This document shows, one piece after another, positions 1 through 12,326 of a stretch of DNA of 64,000 nt. Each line of letters begins with the position of its first letter. Within the stretch, counting starts at the first letter, position 1. Origin of the DNA: Cryptomeria japonica. Lineage: Eukaryota; Streptophyta; Pinopsida; Cupressales; Cupressaceae. The DNA is taken from NCBI RefSeq assembly GCF_030272615.1, contig NC_081414.1, forward strand, positions 658,082,292 through 658,146,291. Direction: 5' to 3'. Under the pieces are notes generated by a model. It was not told the DNA's origin. It was given only the letters and a program-made list of their open reading frames with translations, and searched no databases. Both the position numbers and the translations under genes were made by a program.

Positions 1-2131
1 CTACAAGTATAAAAGTATAACAACTTGCATAGAATTAGGATTTTATTATGAAATACCTCAAACATAGAACCTTTTGGATTTCTTGCAACTATTAGAACAT
101 TGGGAATGACACAAGGAAATACTTAGAACAAATTTGAATCAGGAGAAACTTACTTAGACTATCTTATATTGGTTATAAGTGATCATTTTACAAGAGTTAA
201 CATACAAAAAAGAGAATGGACTTAAGAAAAATGGCATTAAACATTTGAGTCAAAACAAGGATAGTAAAAAAAAAATCTAAAGCATAACCCTTAAAATTTA
301 TTAGAAATAGTTAACATAGAATTTTTCCTCATATAAAAATTATGCTCATGTGATAATAATTGATCTTAAATGTGTATTAATATCGCCCTTGCCTTCATAT
401 ATTAATAGAAAAGTTTTCACAAAGCTCATAATAGTGGATGTATAACAATATTATCATAAGTACATAGTTTATATTGATAATATTTGAATTCTTCATTACC
501 TTTCCTATTACTTCTTACTTCTACTCTTTTCTCTTTTTAATTCACATTATAATTAGCACATCTAGGTTAAAGGATGGATGGTTCATAAGAGAGGGATTAA
601 ATCCACTATTGTGTGTATATGAATGGGTCTAATAAGTATGAGGGATCAAAGAGGTAATAGGTTACGAAAGAGAAATAGAAGAGTATGAATAATGAAGTGC
701 ATGTACATAGGAATAGGTGGAGGTTGGATGGGTGTTATAAATATGTGGAATGAAAGAGATAATGAGTTAACAAAAGGGACATAGAATAGGAAGGACAATT
801 AAATGTATGCATGGGAGTGGATATAGGGATAGAACAAGGAATTGGAATTGTATGAGAAAGGATGGTAGATGTTGTAATACAATCACCATGAGTAGTTATG
901 ATTAGTCAAATATTGGTGGACAAGGTAGGTATGAAGGTAATATAGAAGGTGGGAAGTTGAAGAAATGATAAAAAATGTATGGCATGCACTAGTATAGGTG
1001 GGAGAACTACTATGGGGTTAGAAAAAGTTAGTAGGAGTAATGTAGAAGTTGTGTTAATGGTAGTGTTGGCCAAGTATATAAGGTTGTGAAGTACAAAATA
1101 TATAATTTGGATAATTTATGGACTTGTATGTACAACTTAAATAGTTCTAAATCATGTCTAGTATACCTAAATAGGATATAGACGTATAAAAGATAATAAA
1201 ATAAAAAGGTGAATTCTTGAGAATAAGATAATTAAGTATTATTATAAAAATTGTTTATAAAACTTATTATGGAATTTGGAATTATGAAAGAGCATTAAGA
1301 GTTTATATAAAGAAGTGAAAAGTGGATGATAAGAGCATGAAACATATGAATTAAAATTATATGAAATAAAGAAGATGATAAGTGAGAGTAAAACATGGCA
1401 AATATAATATAAGATATGTATACGCAATTGAATAATCTTAATATATAATGGGTTTATATAAATGAATGTATAATTTATAATAGCATAATTTGTTTTATGC
1501 TTATTGAATGTCTCATTTATCCTCTTGTATTCAATCACATTGAGCTTTACTACATATTTAACATAATATTAAACATTGGACTTTGATCAAGATTTTTATG
1601 TCATCAAGTAGAAAAGGAAGAAGAGATATCCTATTGACAAAGTAGATGAAGCAGTTTTAGCACTAATTGGTTATTAAATTTGACATCATTATGGAATATT
1701 GATGAAGACATATTTAAATCATATTAGATAACTTTGCATAGGATTTTTAGTGTTGGGAAAACTCACAAGCTAACTTATAAAATTTCTTTGTCGTGAGTGT
1801 ATTTTCAATTATATATTTATTATAATGAAAGTTATCCATATATTATTTTTAATAGAAGCATCAAAATAGATTTTATTATCATTAGATTAGGCTCCCATAT
1901 TAATATTCATATGAGCACTCTTTAATGGAAGATAAGGATCATAAGTAGCCTATGCCATCAATAAAACATAGGATTATAAATCTAACTAATTCACTTTCAA
2001 ATTCTAAAAATTAGAAATATCAATTTAGTATATGTCATTTAAGGTGGTCCAAATAATGTGTTTGTGTAGATATATCCCTATAGACAATCATCCATGTAGA
2101 CATGTAGAGTAGGGAGTCTTAGGCTCATTTA
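1..2131. other. AT-rich stretch without a recognisable gene
   Basis: No open frame longer than about 100 codons has protein-like composition, and no LTR termini, primer site or tandem array could be found. The right end, just before 2132, probably still belongs to the chromovirus remnant that becomes readable there. Confidence 0.6.
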
Positions 2132-2447
2132 TACAAGCCCTACAAAATTTTGAGGTAAATTAGTCAACTAGTATACAATTTGGAACTACTTGAGAAGAGT
2201 AGAGTTCACAATGTCTTCCATGTTTTGTGTATCAAATGAGCCCTTTGGAAATATATCACTTCATTGGATGAAGAAGGAAAGCTTACTTTTATTTTGGACC
2301 TAGTTATGGATGTCAAAAAAAAGGAAGATGAGGAGCTAAGAGATTACCGAGTATCCATTCCAATGGAAAGACCTTGATGAAGGTGCCATGTGGGGAGCAT
2401 TGAGACTTTTGGAGAATCCTAATTTGAACTTGTTTGAGGGCAAGTAA
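2132..2447 (+). pseudogene. Ty3/Gypsy chromovirus pol C-terminus with chromodomain (remnant)
   Basis: The end of a chromovirus integrase/chromodomain can be read across two frames. First comes a stretch like KPYKILR-stop-ISQLVYNLELLEKSR, then VHNVFHVLCIK, the usual linker motif before a chromodomain (family form VHNVFHVSCLK). DEEGKLTFILDLVMDVK follows, and after a frame change EYPFQWKDLDEGAMWGALRL, ending in LFEGK and TAA at 2445-2447. In intact elements this module tethers the integrase to marked nucleosomes. Stops at the KILR and CIK positions and one frameshift show it is dead. No LTR could be attached, so I call only the tail of an element. Family assignment rests on motif recognition and is fairly secure. 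Confidence 0.8.
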
Positions 2448-5430
2448 TTTTGATTAGGGGAGACTTTTTATGTAAAAAAATTATTGTGTCAAACTGCCTT
2501 GATCCTAAGATCCTTTATCCTCTCTCAAACATGAACTCTATTTATACAAGTCTCATCTTCCTCTTTTGGTGTCATTCTAGGTTGCCCATCTTTACACACT
2601 TGAGTGAGTTAGGTATTTTAGATCTCAAAATGAAACCCTAATGGAGTATCCAACGGTGGGTATGGTCAGGAAAAAGAGATAGCCAACAATAAAATGTAAC
2701 CCTAAAATAATATGTGCATTTTAATGAAGTAGAAATGAAAATATCACAGACCCTTGTAAGATTAAGAAGTGATAATGAAATATAAAGTATAGATATCAAA
2801 CCAAGAAATAGTGAAGGTATAAATCCTACAACCCTAGGGTGGCATAAGGTAAGATATATTCACTAAAATACAATGGAAAATAATCTAAGTGTATGCTTAA
2901 TATAGGCTAATAAAATGAAATGCATGAATATAAGCATAAACTAACCTAGATGAATAATTTGAACATTGTGGAAATAGATAATATAAAATTAAATGCTAAG
3001 AAAGTAAAGTAAATGTAAGGGTTGGGGATACTGATTTTGTGCAATTTTGAGGAAGAATTTAACCTAATGACGTGCAAATATCTAAATTGTGTTCACACAA
3101 AAAGAGGATTACATGGTGTGCTCATTGTTTGGGATGTTGTGCTAAACTATCACTATCTGATAGGCAAATCAATGGATAAAGTTTTATTTTCAATGTATGG
3201 ATCTATCATGTGTCTCATGAATCTAATTTGGGTGATTGAGCAATTAGTACCTAGTATATTATTTTCTTCAATCATTTGTTTTCAATGACTAGAAACATTT
3301 AAAATAACTTAAGGATGTTGTCAAATCACTATGGGCAACTTCTCCTAGCTGAACTCCAAAGAGAGAATAACTTTATGGAGATGTTAAAGATCAACAAATA
3401 GTATCTAAATATTTTAGATGATGATTAGAAAGTAATTAAAGTATTTATCTAATAATTTTTCTTTATATGTGAATGTTTATTCAATGGTTTATGGATATGA
3501 ATTAATGTGCAAATGAATATCTTCAAATACTAGTATAGCAATAATCATGGAAAACATTTGTCAAGCCATCTTAGGGTAGGAATGAAATAGGCCTAAATCA
3601 ACCAAATTTGAATTTAATTTTTTTAATTCAAGGGTTAGATTGATAGGTACAAATCAAATTCATATCCTTTCAATTTCACCAAAGATAAAGAAATGATAAT
3701 ATATGTGTGGGAAATGAATGTGTAGACATCAGATGCCATAATTGTAAAGTGCATGAGAACAAACACAAAAATTCATACCATACAATAAGATGTGGCAATA
3801 TGTGTAATTGAAGATGGATAAAAAATTATAGAATGACCCTAACTTAATACAAGATTACACCATTTTTTTTATTTATAATTATATTAAAATACTTTTAAAA
3901 TGAACATAAATATAATCTAGAAATTACTATAAGGATATATGTTTTATCATTATAATAGTTTAAAAGAAAATAACAATAATGATGAAATCTTGATATTAAT
4001 TTTGCCTCTAACCATTAATTATATTAGACATAAAAAAAATTTAAAAATTCATTTATTTTAAATCATAAATTTATAATTTTATTATTAAAATAATAAATAT
4101 TAAATCAAATAAAATTACATAGTGTTAAGATATATGAGATTTTATAATGGTTGCCATCCTTCTCTCCCAAGATAAACTTCAATAAGGTCTGCAAAATCAT
4201 TATATTTAAATAAGAACTAATGAAAATAAGTCACTAAATTCATGTTTAAATATTAAAATATTGAATATAAACAAATCTAAGAAAACTATCTAAACAAGAG
4301 ACCATTGTAATACCCATTTCGGCTGTATGAAGTGGATGAGCATAAAAAGATTCATTATATTTGGTAATATCCTTGGTTTATGGAAGATTTCATAATCTTC
4401 CTGTTGAACCATGGAAGATTTAATGTTTTCGTTACGATAGTCTCAATTAATCCTTCTCTCTGGACTCGTGCATGTCTTTGTTTATCCTATTAAAATCAAA
4501 TTTGTGATATCCGTTGCTATTTTTTGATTGGTGGTTGTCATTTTTGCCCCCCCTTTTTTTTTTTTTTCAAAAATTAGGCAGACAACTATAGAAAATCAAG
4601 CGGGTGTTTTGTAAGGTTCGAGTACGTGGTTTATCTGTGACATTACATTTTGCATTTTCGTTTATTGTGCAAAGGGGTTCACATATCCGTAGCTGAAAAC
4701 TCTTTTATTGTGTATATGATATTTTCTTTCCATCTATGCACATTTTCCATCATCGACATTGTAGAGTATGTGATAAAATTTGTGCGGGCTCTTGAGGTAA
4801 GTTGGTTACCATGATTCCAAGACATTTTATCACCTGATTGTTTGCATTTTGTTTTCAGAGTATGTCTATTTAGGTGAATACAAAGCCATGGGATTTGAGA
4901 AACTGGGTTGAACCCAATTGCTAATTAGGGTAAATAGTTGTCAAATCTAATGGTTATGAAATGCATAAAAAGACCCTAATTAAATAGCAATAAACCCACT
5001 AACTGCAAAGCAGCTTGTGTAGTGAGAAACGCAATAACAGGGATTAGGAAATGTGGCTAGCCGTCAATGCCTGGACTGTATAAAAACTGATTTAGTGCAG
5101 ATGAAAAATAAAGTACTAAAAAAACACTAAAGCACAAAATCTGTCTTGTGTCATTTAGAAGCAATTATTTCACAATGCATGGTCAAAAGTTGTTTGTTCT
5201 ATTAACCCAGACCAAACACTAACTGGTTACCCACCATTAAAAGTGACACTGCAAAAGTTTATGCTTCCCGACTGCCTTGACAAACGCCATGTTGCATATG
5301 ATGAAACCATAGCCCCACACCACTATATTACGTTTCAAAACAAATGTGATGGCTAATTTAAGTAGATTAGAGAGCTCAGAGTTAAAATAAAGACAAATAA
5401 AAATATCAAATTTGGTCATATTTTTGCAGG
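2448..5430. other. Non-coding flank with gene-like patches at 4.3-5.2 kb
   Basis: No coherent reading frame is present. From about 4.3 kb the base composition becomes less AT-biased, and intron-like signals appear (pyrimidine tracts ending in CAG near 4.86 and 5.43 kb, and a GGTAAGT at about 4.8 kb). The sequence TTATATTTGGTAATATC followed by TTGGTTTATGGAAGATTT near 4.35 kb returns with one indel near 17.87 kb. This may be the edge of an old host gene into which C1 inserted. No product can be named. Confidence 0.3.
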
Positions 5431-5435
5431 TAATC

Positions 5436-6590
5436 TGTTACTACTTATCAAGTTGCCATTAGTTTTTATATTCAAAGTCATACTATATATTCTAGTCGGT
5501 TAGCACTACCGAATCATGCAGTCGGTATAAATAGAGAAGTCGGTATGCATAGTCTAGTCGGTTACAGAAGCAGTCACAAAACACAGTATACACCGAGCTG
5601 TCTACCGAGTATCTTTTTGAGACTACTGAGCAATAAAGTTAACACACCAAGTTGATATTCACCGAGTGAAATGTGTTACCAGATACATTGAACCTGGACA
5701 TGCATATGAAAATGTGTTACAAAATCAAGGCACATCTAACTGTTATTACATTGGAAATTGCACTAGAAGATTGTGTATGATTGTGAGGTCAATCTAACCA
5801 ATGAAATATTTTGATTAATTATTCATTCGAGGAATCTTGTTTGTAAGATCGAAGCAATGAATTGGATCATCGTTTTAAGAGATCTATTTATACAGCATGA
5901 GTTAAGAGCAAGGTGTGTGCATGTATGAATGAAGGAAGACTATTACAGAGACACAGAGGTCACCAAGAAGGTTTTCAAAGAACAATCGAAGAACAGAGTA
6001 AATAGAAGGGTTTACCGAGTTACTATAAGGGTTACCGAGGTATGCTATAAGCAAGGTAATCTATTCTGAGCACATAGAATCTGCTTTAACATTTCATATG
6101 TAAAGTTGCAGATATTTGTAATGATTTTATTGTAATATTGAGAAGTTGAAAGAGAAACCTTTAACAAGGTAAAAGACTCTAACCAAGTCTATAAATTGTA
6201 AAGCCTCTAACCAGGTGCAGCATTCAGAATAAATGTTGTAAAATCTTTTAGCAAGGTAGATCTAACTGATCTTGTTACTCCTAACAAGGTAAGCTATCAA
6301 AAATAGCTAAATGTAGCTCTAACCGAGCATTCATTATTATTGCAGTAGTGAAGTTGTGGGTGCCATCCCCACCGCAGTTTTTCTCTCTAACCAAGAGTTT
6401 CTGCGTAACCAAAATATATGTGTTATGGAGTGAATCATGTATGATTGTTATTTGTTTGTTTTAACTTTATTTTATGTTACTGCACTATTCTATTTATGCA
6501 TAACAATAAAGTTATTATTCAAGAAATTTTTTGAAGTATTGATTCACCCCTCCCCTCTCAGTACATTCGCTTTCCATATTGGGCCTAACA
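5436..6590 (+). repeat. C1 5' LTR
   Basis: Starts TG and ends CA; it aligns end to end with 12327-13485. A TATAAATAG box lies at 5526-5534, which is early for an LTR of this length, so its role as promoter is uncertain. The middle carries spaced CTCTAACCAAG / TAACAAGG words and the hairpin GTGGG-loop-CCCAC near 6.36 kb. ACCGA or its complement occurs about eleven times. Confidence 0.95.
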
Positions 6591-6592
6591 AT

Positions 6593-6604
6593 TAGTATCA
6601 GAGC
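6593..6604 (+). other. C1 primer-binding site
   Basis: TAGTATCAGAGC, two bases after the 5' LTR, matches 11 of 12 bases of the initiator-Met tRNA complement TGGTATCAGAGC that primes most plant Copia elements. The single G-to-A change is probably decay. Confidence 0.85.
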
Positions 6605-6652
6605 TTCAATCTTGGAAAAGGGTTTAACTACCTAAAGAGAAAGATCTTATCA

Positions 6653-8005
6653 ATGGAAGGCTATAAACAATCGTGGAGGATTGTGTATCTCTAAGAAGAG
6701 CTGGATCATGCAAATCAAGTGATTGCAGACATGGAAAGGCAAATGCAAAAATCTTTGAAAGTAAGAAGAAGATTATCTGATGACTTGTAGGATTCTCAAG
6801 AGTTAGTGGAACAAATTGAAACATCATCTGAGAATAGTATATCTGAAGAGACTGAAGAAATGATTGGAGTGTTGAAAGAAAAGAACAAAACATTGGCTGA
6901 TCAACTAAAAGCAATGAAAAGAGAACATGAACATTTCAGTACACAGATGACTGAAAATCTAGATGCATTAATGACAGCTGAGGATAAAGCAAGAGATCTA
7001 CAGAGAGAGAAACAACAACTTGAAGTCTTAGTATCTGATAAGAATGATGAAATCATAAGGTTAACTAGGATTCAACAAAATATGACAGACCAACTAGGTT
7101 ATGCACATCATGAAGCAATTCTGAAGAATGATGAAAATCAAGCATTGAAACTTGAAGTATCAAGATTGACTGATGAACTTGAAACATAGAAGAAATCAAA
7201 AGAAACATTGTAGAAGAGTTATGAAGCATCAAAGATGTTGGATGAGCAACTGAATACAAGAAGACCCAACAAAGATGCAGGACTCAGTTACAAAGGAAAA
7301 GAATCTACCGAAAAAGGAATTCATACTATCGAGAGAGGAGAATCATCAAAGCAAGCTGGAAACAGGAATAGCATCAAAAGGACGAAGCCTATTTGCTACT
7401 ACTGTGGAAATCAAGGTCATACTGTCAACATATGCCAGATTAGAAAAGGTAAGCAACTGAATATCACTAAGTCCAATGGATATTGTTACAATTGCAATAA
7501 ATATGGTCACACATCTAATCAATGTAGGACAAAGTCTATTAATAACTATCAAAAGGAAAAATTCAAAGGGTTTTGTAGAAACTGCAATAGATATGGACAT
7601 AGTACCGAGAAGTGTTGGCTTAAGCAAAAGAACTACATGTGGTGTGCTCATCGAGCAAACACTAGAGGTTACCGAACTCACACAGATCATTACCGATAAT
7701 ATGCAGCAATACCATGGGATTACAATACAAAGATATGGTGCGAATGTTGTGGAAGATATGGACATATAAGTGCCAACTGTTTTATAAGGTTTGGAATGAA
7801 CAACTGAAGATCATGGAGAAATCCTAGAATGGCTTGTTTTCATTGTCACAAAGTTGGACATTTAGCTGGAGATTGCAGAGATCAACCTAAAAGAGACACT
7901 GAAGAGATTAAAAAAAAATTTAAGATGATTTGGAAAAAGAAGGAAATCATGTCAGATGAAGAAAGCACCTTACCTACCGAGTTAGGTGCACCTATTCCAA
8001 ATTAA
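6653..8005 (+). pseudogene. C1 Gag-like protein: coiled coil plus five CCHC zinc knuckles
   Basis: One frame runs from ATG 6653 to TAA 8003-8005 (about 450 codons), broken only by stops at 6692, 6788, 7187, 7211, 7697 and 7805; no frameshift is needed. The first 190 codons are a charged heptad-type coiled coil. A segment typical of the C-terminal part of Copia Gag follows (ASKMLDEQL, then GLSYKG). Then come five CX2CX4HX4C knuckles: CYYCGNQGHTVNIC, CYNCNKYGHTSNQC, CRNCNRYGHSTEKC, CECCGRYGHISANC and CFHCHKVGHLAGDC. In the family, knuckles bind genomic RNA for packaging. The usual N-terminal Gag domain is missing, so this looks like the 3' half of a Gag. The stops fit C-to-T decay of CAA, CAG and CGA codons. 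Confidence 0.85.
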
Positions 8006-8549
8006 TCAGAAAAGGTATGAAGGGACTGCATTCTCTAAAGGTTAAAATCATAACAGTTCCTATTCTATTATGTACTAAATTCAAAATCTGCATAGTTAAG
8101 ATGCATTAGTAGGTTTGGAATTCTATCAAAAGCACTTTACAGGAAACCTGTCAAGTCGGTGAATACAGGAAGCCTATCAAATCGGTAAATGAAGGAAATT
8201 TCGTTACTCGGTTAAAAAAAAAAAAGGAGTAAATCGGTTAAAGGTTAACCGAGTGCATTTAATGTCTTGACCTAACCCGCACGGAGCCCGAGAAGGTATT
8301 TTGTGTACTTAAAGGTATTTTGCAGTCATTTTCATTCTCCAAGTTTTCAAGAGAGCAGAGTAGAGAAAATCAAGGCGATCAAACTTCATTTAGAGCGAAT
8401 TTCAAGGTATTTACATCAAATCTCATCACACTGTTAAGCTGGTTTTTGATCTTGTCAAATTGCTATTATCTACCAAGTGTGAAGCATCAGTCATTTGTAA
8501 ACTGTCAAACCCTAAGGATAGTTTGCTAAGTTTTATCTGGAATTTACAA
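8006..8549 (+). promoter_or_regulatory. Spacer between the two C1 ORFs, leader-like
   Basis: This is 544 bp without coding potential. It contains a cluster of TCGGT/ACCGA words near 8.15-8.26 kb, an A12 run, a short CG-containing stretch (ACCCGCACGGAGCCCGAGAAGG) and then TGTACTTAAAGG followed by a pyrimidine-rich, 5'-UTR-like stretch up to ATG 8550. It resembles a second promoter and leader for the downstream ORF, or an intron-like spacer used by splicing. Neither is proven. Confidence 0.35.
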
Positions 8550-11500
8550 ATGGCACCCAAGATCCAAGATCCTGTAGTTGTCAAGAATGTGGAGAACCAA
8601 TCTCTGAAATACACTTTGACTCCTAAAGTCGCCTCTGAATCGAATGACAAAACTTCATTTTCACTCATCCCGGATCTAGTCTTGTTAGTTGAAGATGTTA
8701 GATTCTTCACCAAATGTCGTGTTGAAGAACTCGGTCATGTTGAGATAGTGACACATATGATGAGCTGTGTACCGATGGAAAAATGGATAGCAAGTACGAG
8801 CATATCAAAACCAAGGGATTAACTGAAGCCCTAGCCTATCCTCGTGTGTTCAAACCCCAGTGGGTTAAGTTTGTTTTAAGTAGAGTTCATGACGATTTCA
8901 TGTGGCTAGAGGAGCAACCATTCAAAATCACTAAGGAAACCATTCATGTGATCACCGGGTATCCTATCTATGATCATGCACGAGCACATAAAATGATACC
9001 ACAGAAGGGGTTAATCAATCTAACCGGAGTAGAATCTGATTACCGAGGACTGAAACTGAACAATGTCACTGATGCAGAACTTAAGTTTGCAATTAGAGTA
9101 ATTGGTTATTGTTTCTTCCAATCAGAAAGGGAAAACAGTGTACCATGTGCGGCAGTTGACTTAACCTATAAAATAGTGAAAAAGGGAATGAAAGTAGATT
9201 TATGTGAAGTGCTATTGAAGAACTTGTTTGAGAACCTGAACACAATAAGAAAGCCGAAGAAGAACAACTCGGCAAACACACTGAAGTTTGGTTCACTTCT
9301 TGTATGCATATCTTTCTACTTTGAGAAGTTCTTTCCCTCAATCGGTAAAGTAGTTTGGGAGCTACACCGACCTATCACCCATCAAATTAATGATTTTATC
9401 AAGAAATTGGGAGATAATTTTAATGATATCATGGATGACTACTTCAACAAATTTTAAGAGAAGATGCACAATAGGTACCGGATTCCACCACAGCTGGTAG
9501 AGAAATATAAGGATGATATATGTTCTGAGGTAGACACCGATTACTGTTATGTGAATGTTGTAGAACCAAGGACTCAATCTTTGCCACCAATGGGTTATGA
9601 GATTGACTATGATATCACACAACAGCAGATTGATACATATCTTTCATTACCAAGACTTGCTACCGAACTAAGATATGGAACTTATGAAGAGGTGAAAGAA
9701 AAAGTAAAAATGAGCATTGTAGTACCCAAGGCTACAAGAAAGGCTACAAAGATGATAAAGGCTTTATTCGAGAAATACGGAGAAGAATCCTCCTCTGCAC
9801 CTATCAAAGGCACTCTTGCCATTACCAAAGAGGAATCAGAAGCTCAAGAGGCAGCAATAACATTAAGTACCGAGTTGCCTAAGGGTAAAGTGTTGTAAAG
9901 AAAGAAAATGGACACTTCAAAGGCCCTACCGACTCCACCACCAACAAAGAGACCTAACACTAGAGCATCAGCTGCATCACCGAGTAAGAAACAAAAGAGT
10001 GTTACTGCACCCAAGGTAACCAAGACCTACAAGAAATCTACTCGAAGACTCATTCTAGCAAAAGAGTCTAGTGATACAGAATCTGATGATGCAAACAAAT
10101 TTCAGATTGTAAAAAGCAAGAAGGTGAATATTCATAGTGTTGAAAACTTTTGTGCCAATCTTAAAGAATATGGTCGATTTGCAGGATTTAGATATGTCAA
10201 GTATGAGACTACGAATAATTATGAGAAGCGACAAATTGAAGAAGCTGTTATTTGCACACTTCTAAAGTTTCAGCTAGCTCCATTAGAACTAGTAAAGTCA
10301 CTTCCGAGTGAATTATATTTGCATATTGATAACAGATGGAAATATGCAATGGACTCAGAGAAACAAATAAGAGAAAGAAGTCTAACCCATCTATTTCCTA
10401 ATATGTCTATCGTAGAAATTAAAGAACATTTGACAACATGCAATTCTAAATTTCTTGTCAAACAGAGAGCCTTAAAATTGATGAATGGGCTATACATTGA
10501 TATAGAAAAGGAGACAAAAGAAAAATGGCAGGATATCTTCAAAATAAAGGATGTCGGTGAACAATCTCAAATTGAAATTGTTGATGTCACCGAACAAGAT
10601 CCTGATGTCACCGAGCAAGGTCCTGATGCTACCAAGCAAGACCCGGCTGAAACTATTCAAATTGATGAAGATGTCATGGATGTAGAAGCACCAGAGCAAG
10701 AAATGATAGAAGGCACTACCTATGCAAAACTTGTAACTAGTGAATCTGTTTTAGAACAAGTTCAGCCTTATCTGCCGGTCAAGCCACCTGTCTCTCCCGA
10801 AGCTCCTAAGGATACAGAACAAGGCACCGAAGGTCACAAGTCTGAAGCAGCAGAAGATACAACTAAAGATCAGACGTCTCAAGCACCGTCAAGCATTGAA
10901 AATGTTGCAGCTGAAACACCTAGTACCGAGACACCCAGAGACACCACAACGGCTACAAGAACCGACCAAAGTGTTGCATCTACCAAGCAACCTACCGAGG
11001 GTCAGCAAGCCTCACAAGCACTTGTCTTAGTACAACCAACCAAAGGTAAAGAGAAGAAGGTGAGAAAGCATACTTTCAAAGTTGATTTGACTAAACCGAT
11101 AGTGTTGCCCAATGTGGATATTTCAAAATTAAAAGGGAAAGCACTTATTGATTTCAGTGAACTATGCAAAGCAAAGGCTGAACAAGAAAAACAATTGGCC
11201 ATTCAAAAGAAGAATAAAGTACTACAGAAGGTGAAGACACTGCTCACAGATATGCTACCTTCAGCAATAGTGTCAATCGATGCAGCCATCCACATTCAAC
11301 TGGATGAACTCCTTACTCAAATAGAAACATCTGGAGTTGATGCATCTAAGTACTTGAGCAAGCTAAAAGATAAAGAGCTTACTGCAAAGATGATAGAAGA
11401 AGTACAAAAAGCTCTAGCTATTGGAAAGGTTAAGCTTGTCAAATTCATTACTGAGTTGTCCCCTCAACTCAAGCATATTCTTTATTTATTTCAGAAACTT

Positions 11501-11935
11501 TGTACATTTTCCTTATTCATTAAAGATATCAAGAATAAAACTGATGCAATTGAGAAAGAGATCACCGATCTCTCAACTAAGTTGACCACAGAGCCTAATT
11601 CAGTTCACAATTTTTATACCAAGCTTCAACAGCTCATGGCTCAATAGTTAGAACTCAGAAATGAAGAGCATAAGATCAGGATGGATATAATGACCCTCCA
11701 GACATTATTCCTTCCTCATCTCTCATCAGTTCAAGAGTAGATTAACCGAGCTACACGCCTATCAACTACACAAGAGAGAAGCACTCTTGATGGCTTAATA
11801 TCACTATTGGCTGATATTCAAGCACAAAATTCTTTAATGGAAAGTGTAAAGGATGCACTCTCAGTCGCACTCACCGACGCCCGGAAGAAGTATAAATCTA
11901 TTTTTGATCAGTTACCGCCACCAGATAGAAATTAA
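8550..11935 (+). pseudogene. C1 second ORF: about 1,130-codon protein of unknown function replacing pol
   Basis: Reading starts at ATG 8550 (MAPKIQDPVVV). It shifts frame once at about 8.78 kb and then stays in a single frame to TAA 11933-11935, with stops at 9455, 9896, 11645 and 11738. The N-terminal 300 residues form a globular-looking domain with WLEEQPFKITKETIHVITGYP-type wording and NSVPCAAVDLTYKIVKKG. I recall similar uncharacterised ORFs in other plant retroelements but cannot give a family name. The middle (about 10.57-11.0 kb) is disordered and rich in T, E, P and Q, with a short repeat DVTEQDP/DVTEQGP/DATKQDP. The C-terminal 300 residues are lysine- and leucine-rich and helical. 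No catalytic triad of protease, RT, RNase H or integrase is present. It may be a captured host-derived or accessory protein. Confidence 0.75.
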
Positions 11936-11957
11936 GTTTTTGATGTTTGTCAAAAAG

Positions 11958-12195
11958 CGGGAGTAATACTACATAAGGGGAGTAATACTACATAGGGGGA
12001 GTAATACCAGATAAAGGGAGTAATACTATATTCAGGGAGTGATACAGTTTTGGTTATACAGTTTTGAGTATTGTATACAAGGGGAGTATACTGAGCAGAA
12101 TATACAGAGTATGCAGAGCAAGCAAAGCACACAAGCATAGAATCGAGCATGCAAAATCAGAGTTATGGACAGTATAATGATAAGGGGAGTATATC
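11958..12195 (+). repeat. Iterated polypurine-like repeats upstream of the C1 3' LTR
   Basis: GGGAGTAATACTACATA-type units recur at least five times from 11958 to about 12050, with two more GGGGAGTATA units near 12.08 and 12.18 kb. Multiple polypurine tracts ahead of the 3' LTR are known from Sireviruses. They could serve as extra plus-strand priming sites, or be by-products of slippage. Confidence 0.8.
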
Positions 12196-12314
12196 TGCAT
12201 ATACTATTTCATTGACTATTGTATATATTGTCAAGTGTAGTCATTTTGCAAAGTATATAGATTTTTGAGTTATGACTTTGAAAGTAGTTTTTGTCAAACA
12301 TCTCAACTAATGTC

Positions 12315-12326
12315 AAAAGGGGAGAT
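12315..12326 (+). other. C1 polypurine tract
   Basis: AAAAGGGGAGAT lies directly against the TG of the 3' LTR, the standard place and composition for plus-strand priming in Copia elements. Confidence 0.9.

Noticed and set aside
5526-5534. TATAAATAG as the definite C1 promoter
   Set aside because: It lies only 90 bp into an LTR of 1155 bp, which would leave an unusually short U3; not listed as a separate feature.
7346-7765. Minus-strand 139-codon frame
   Set aside because: Antisense of the zinc-knuckle region; composition mirrors the Cys codons of the real frame.
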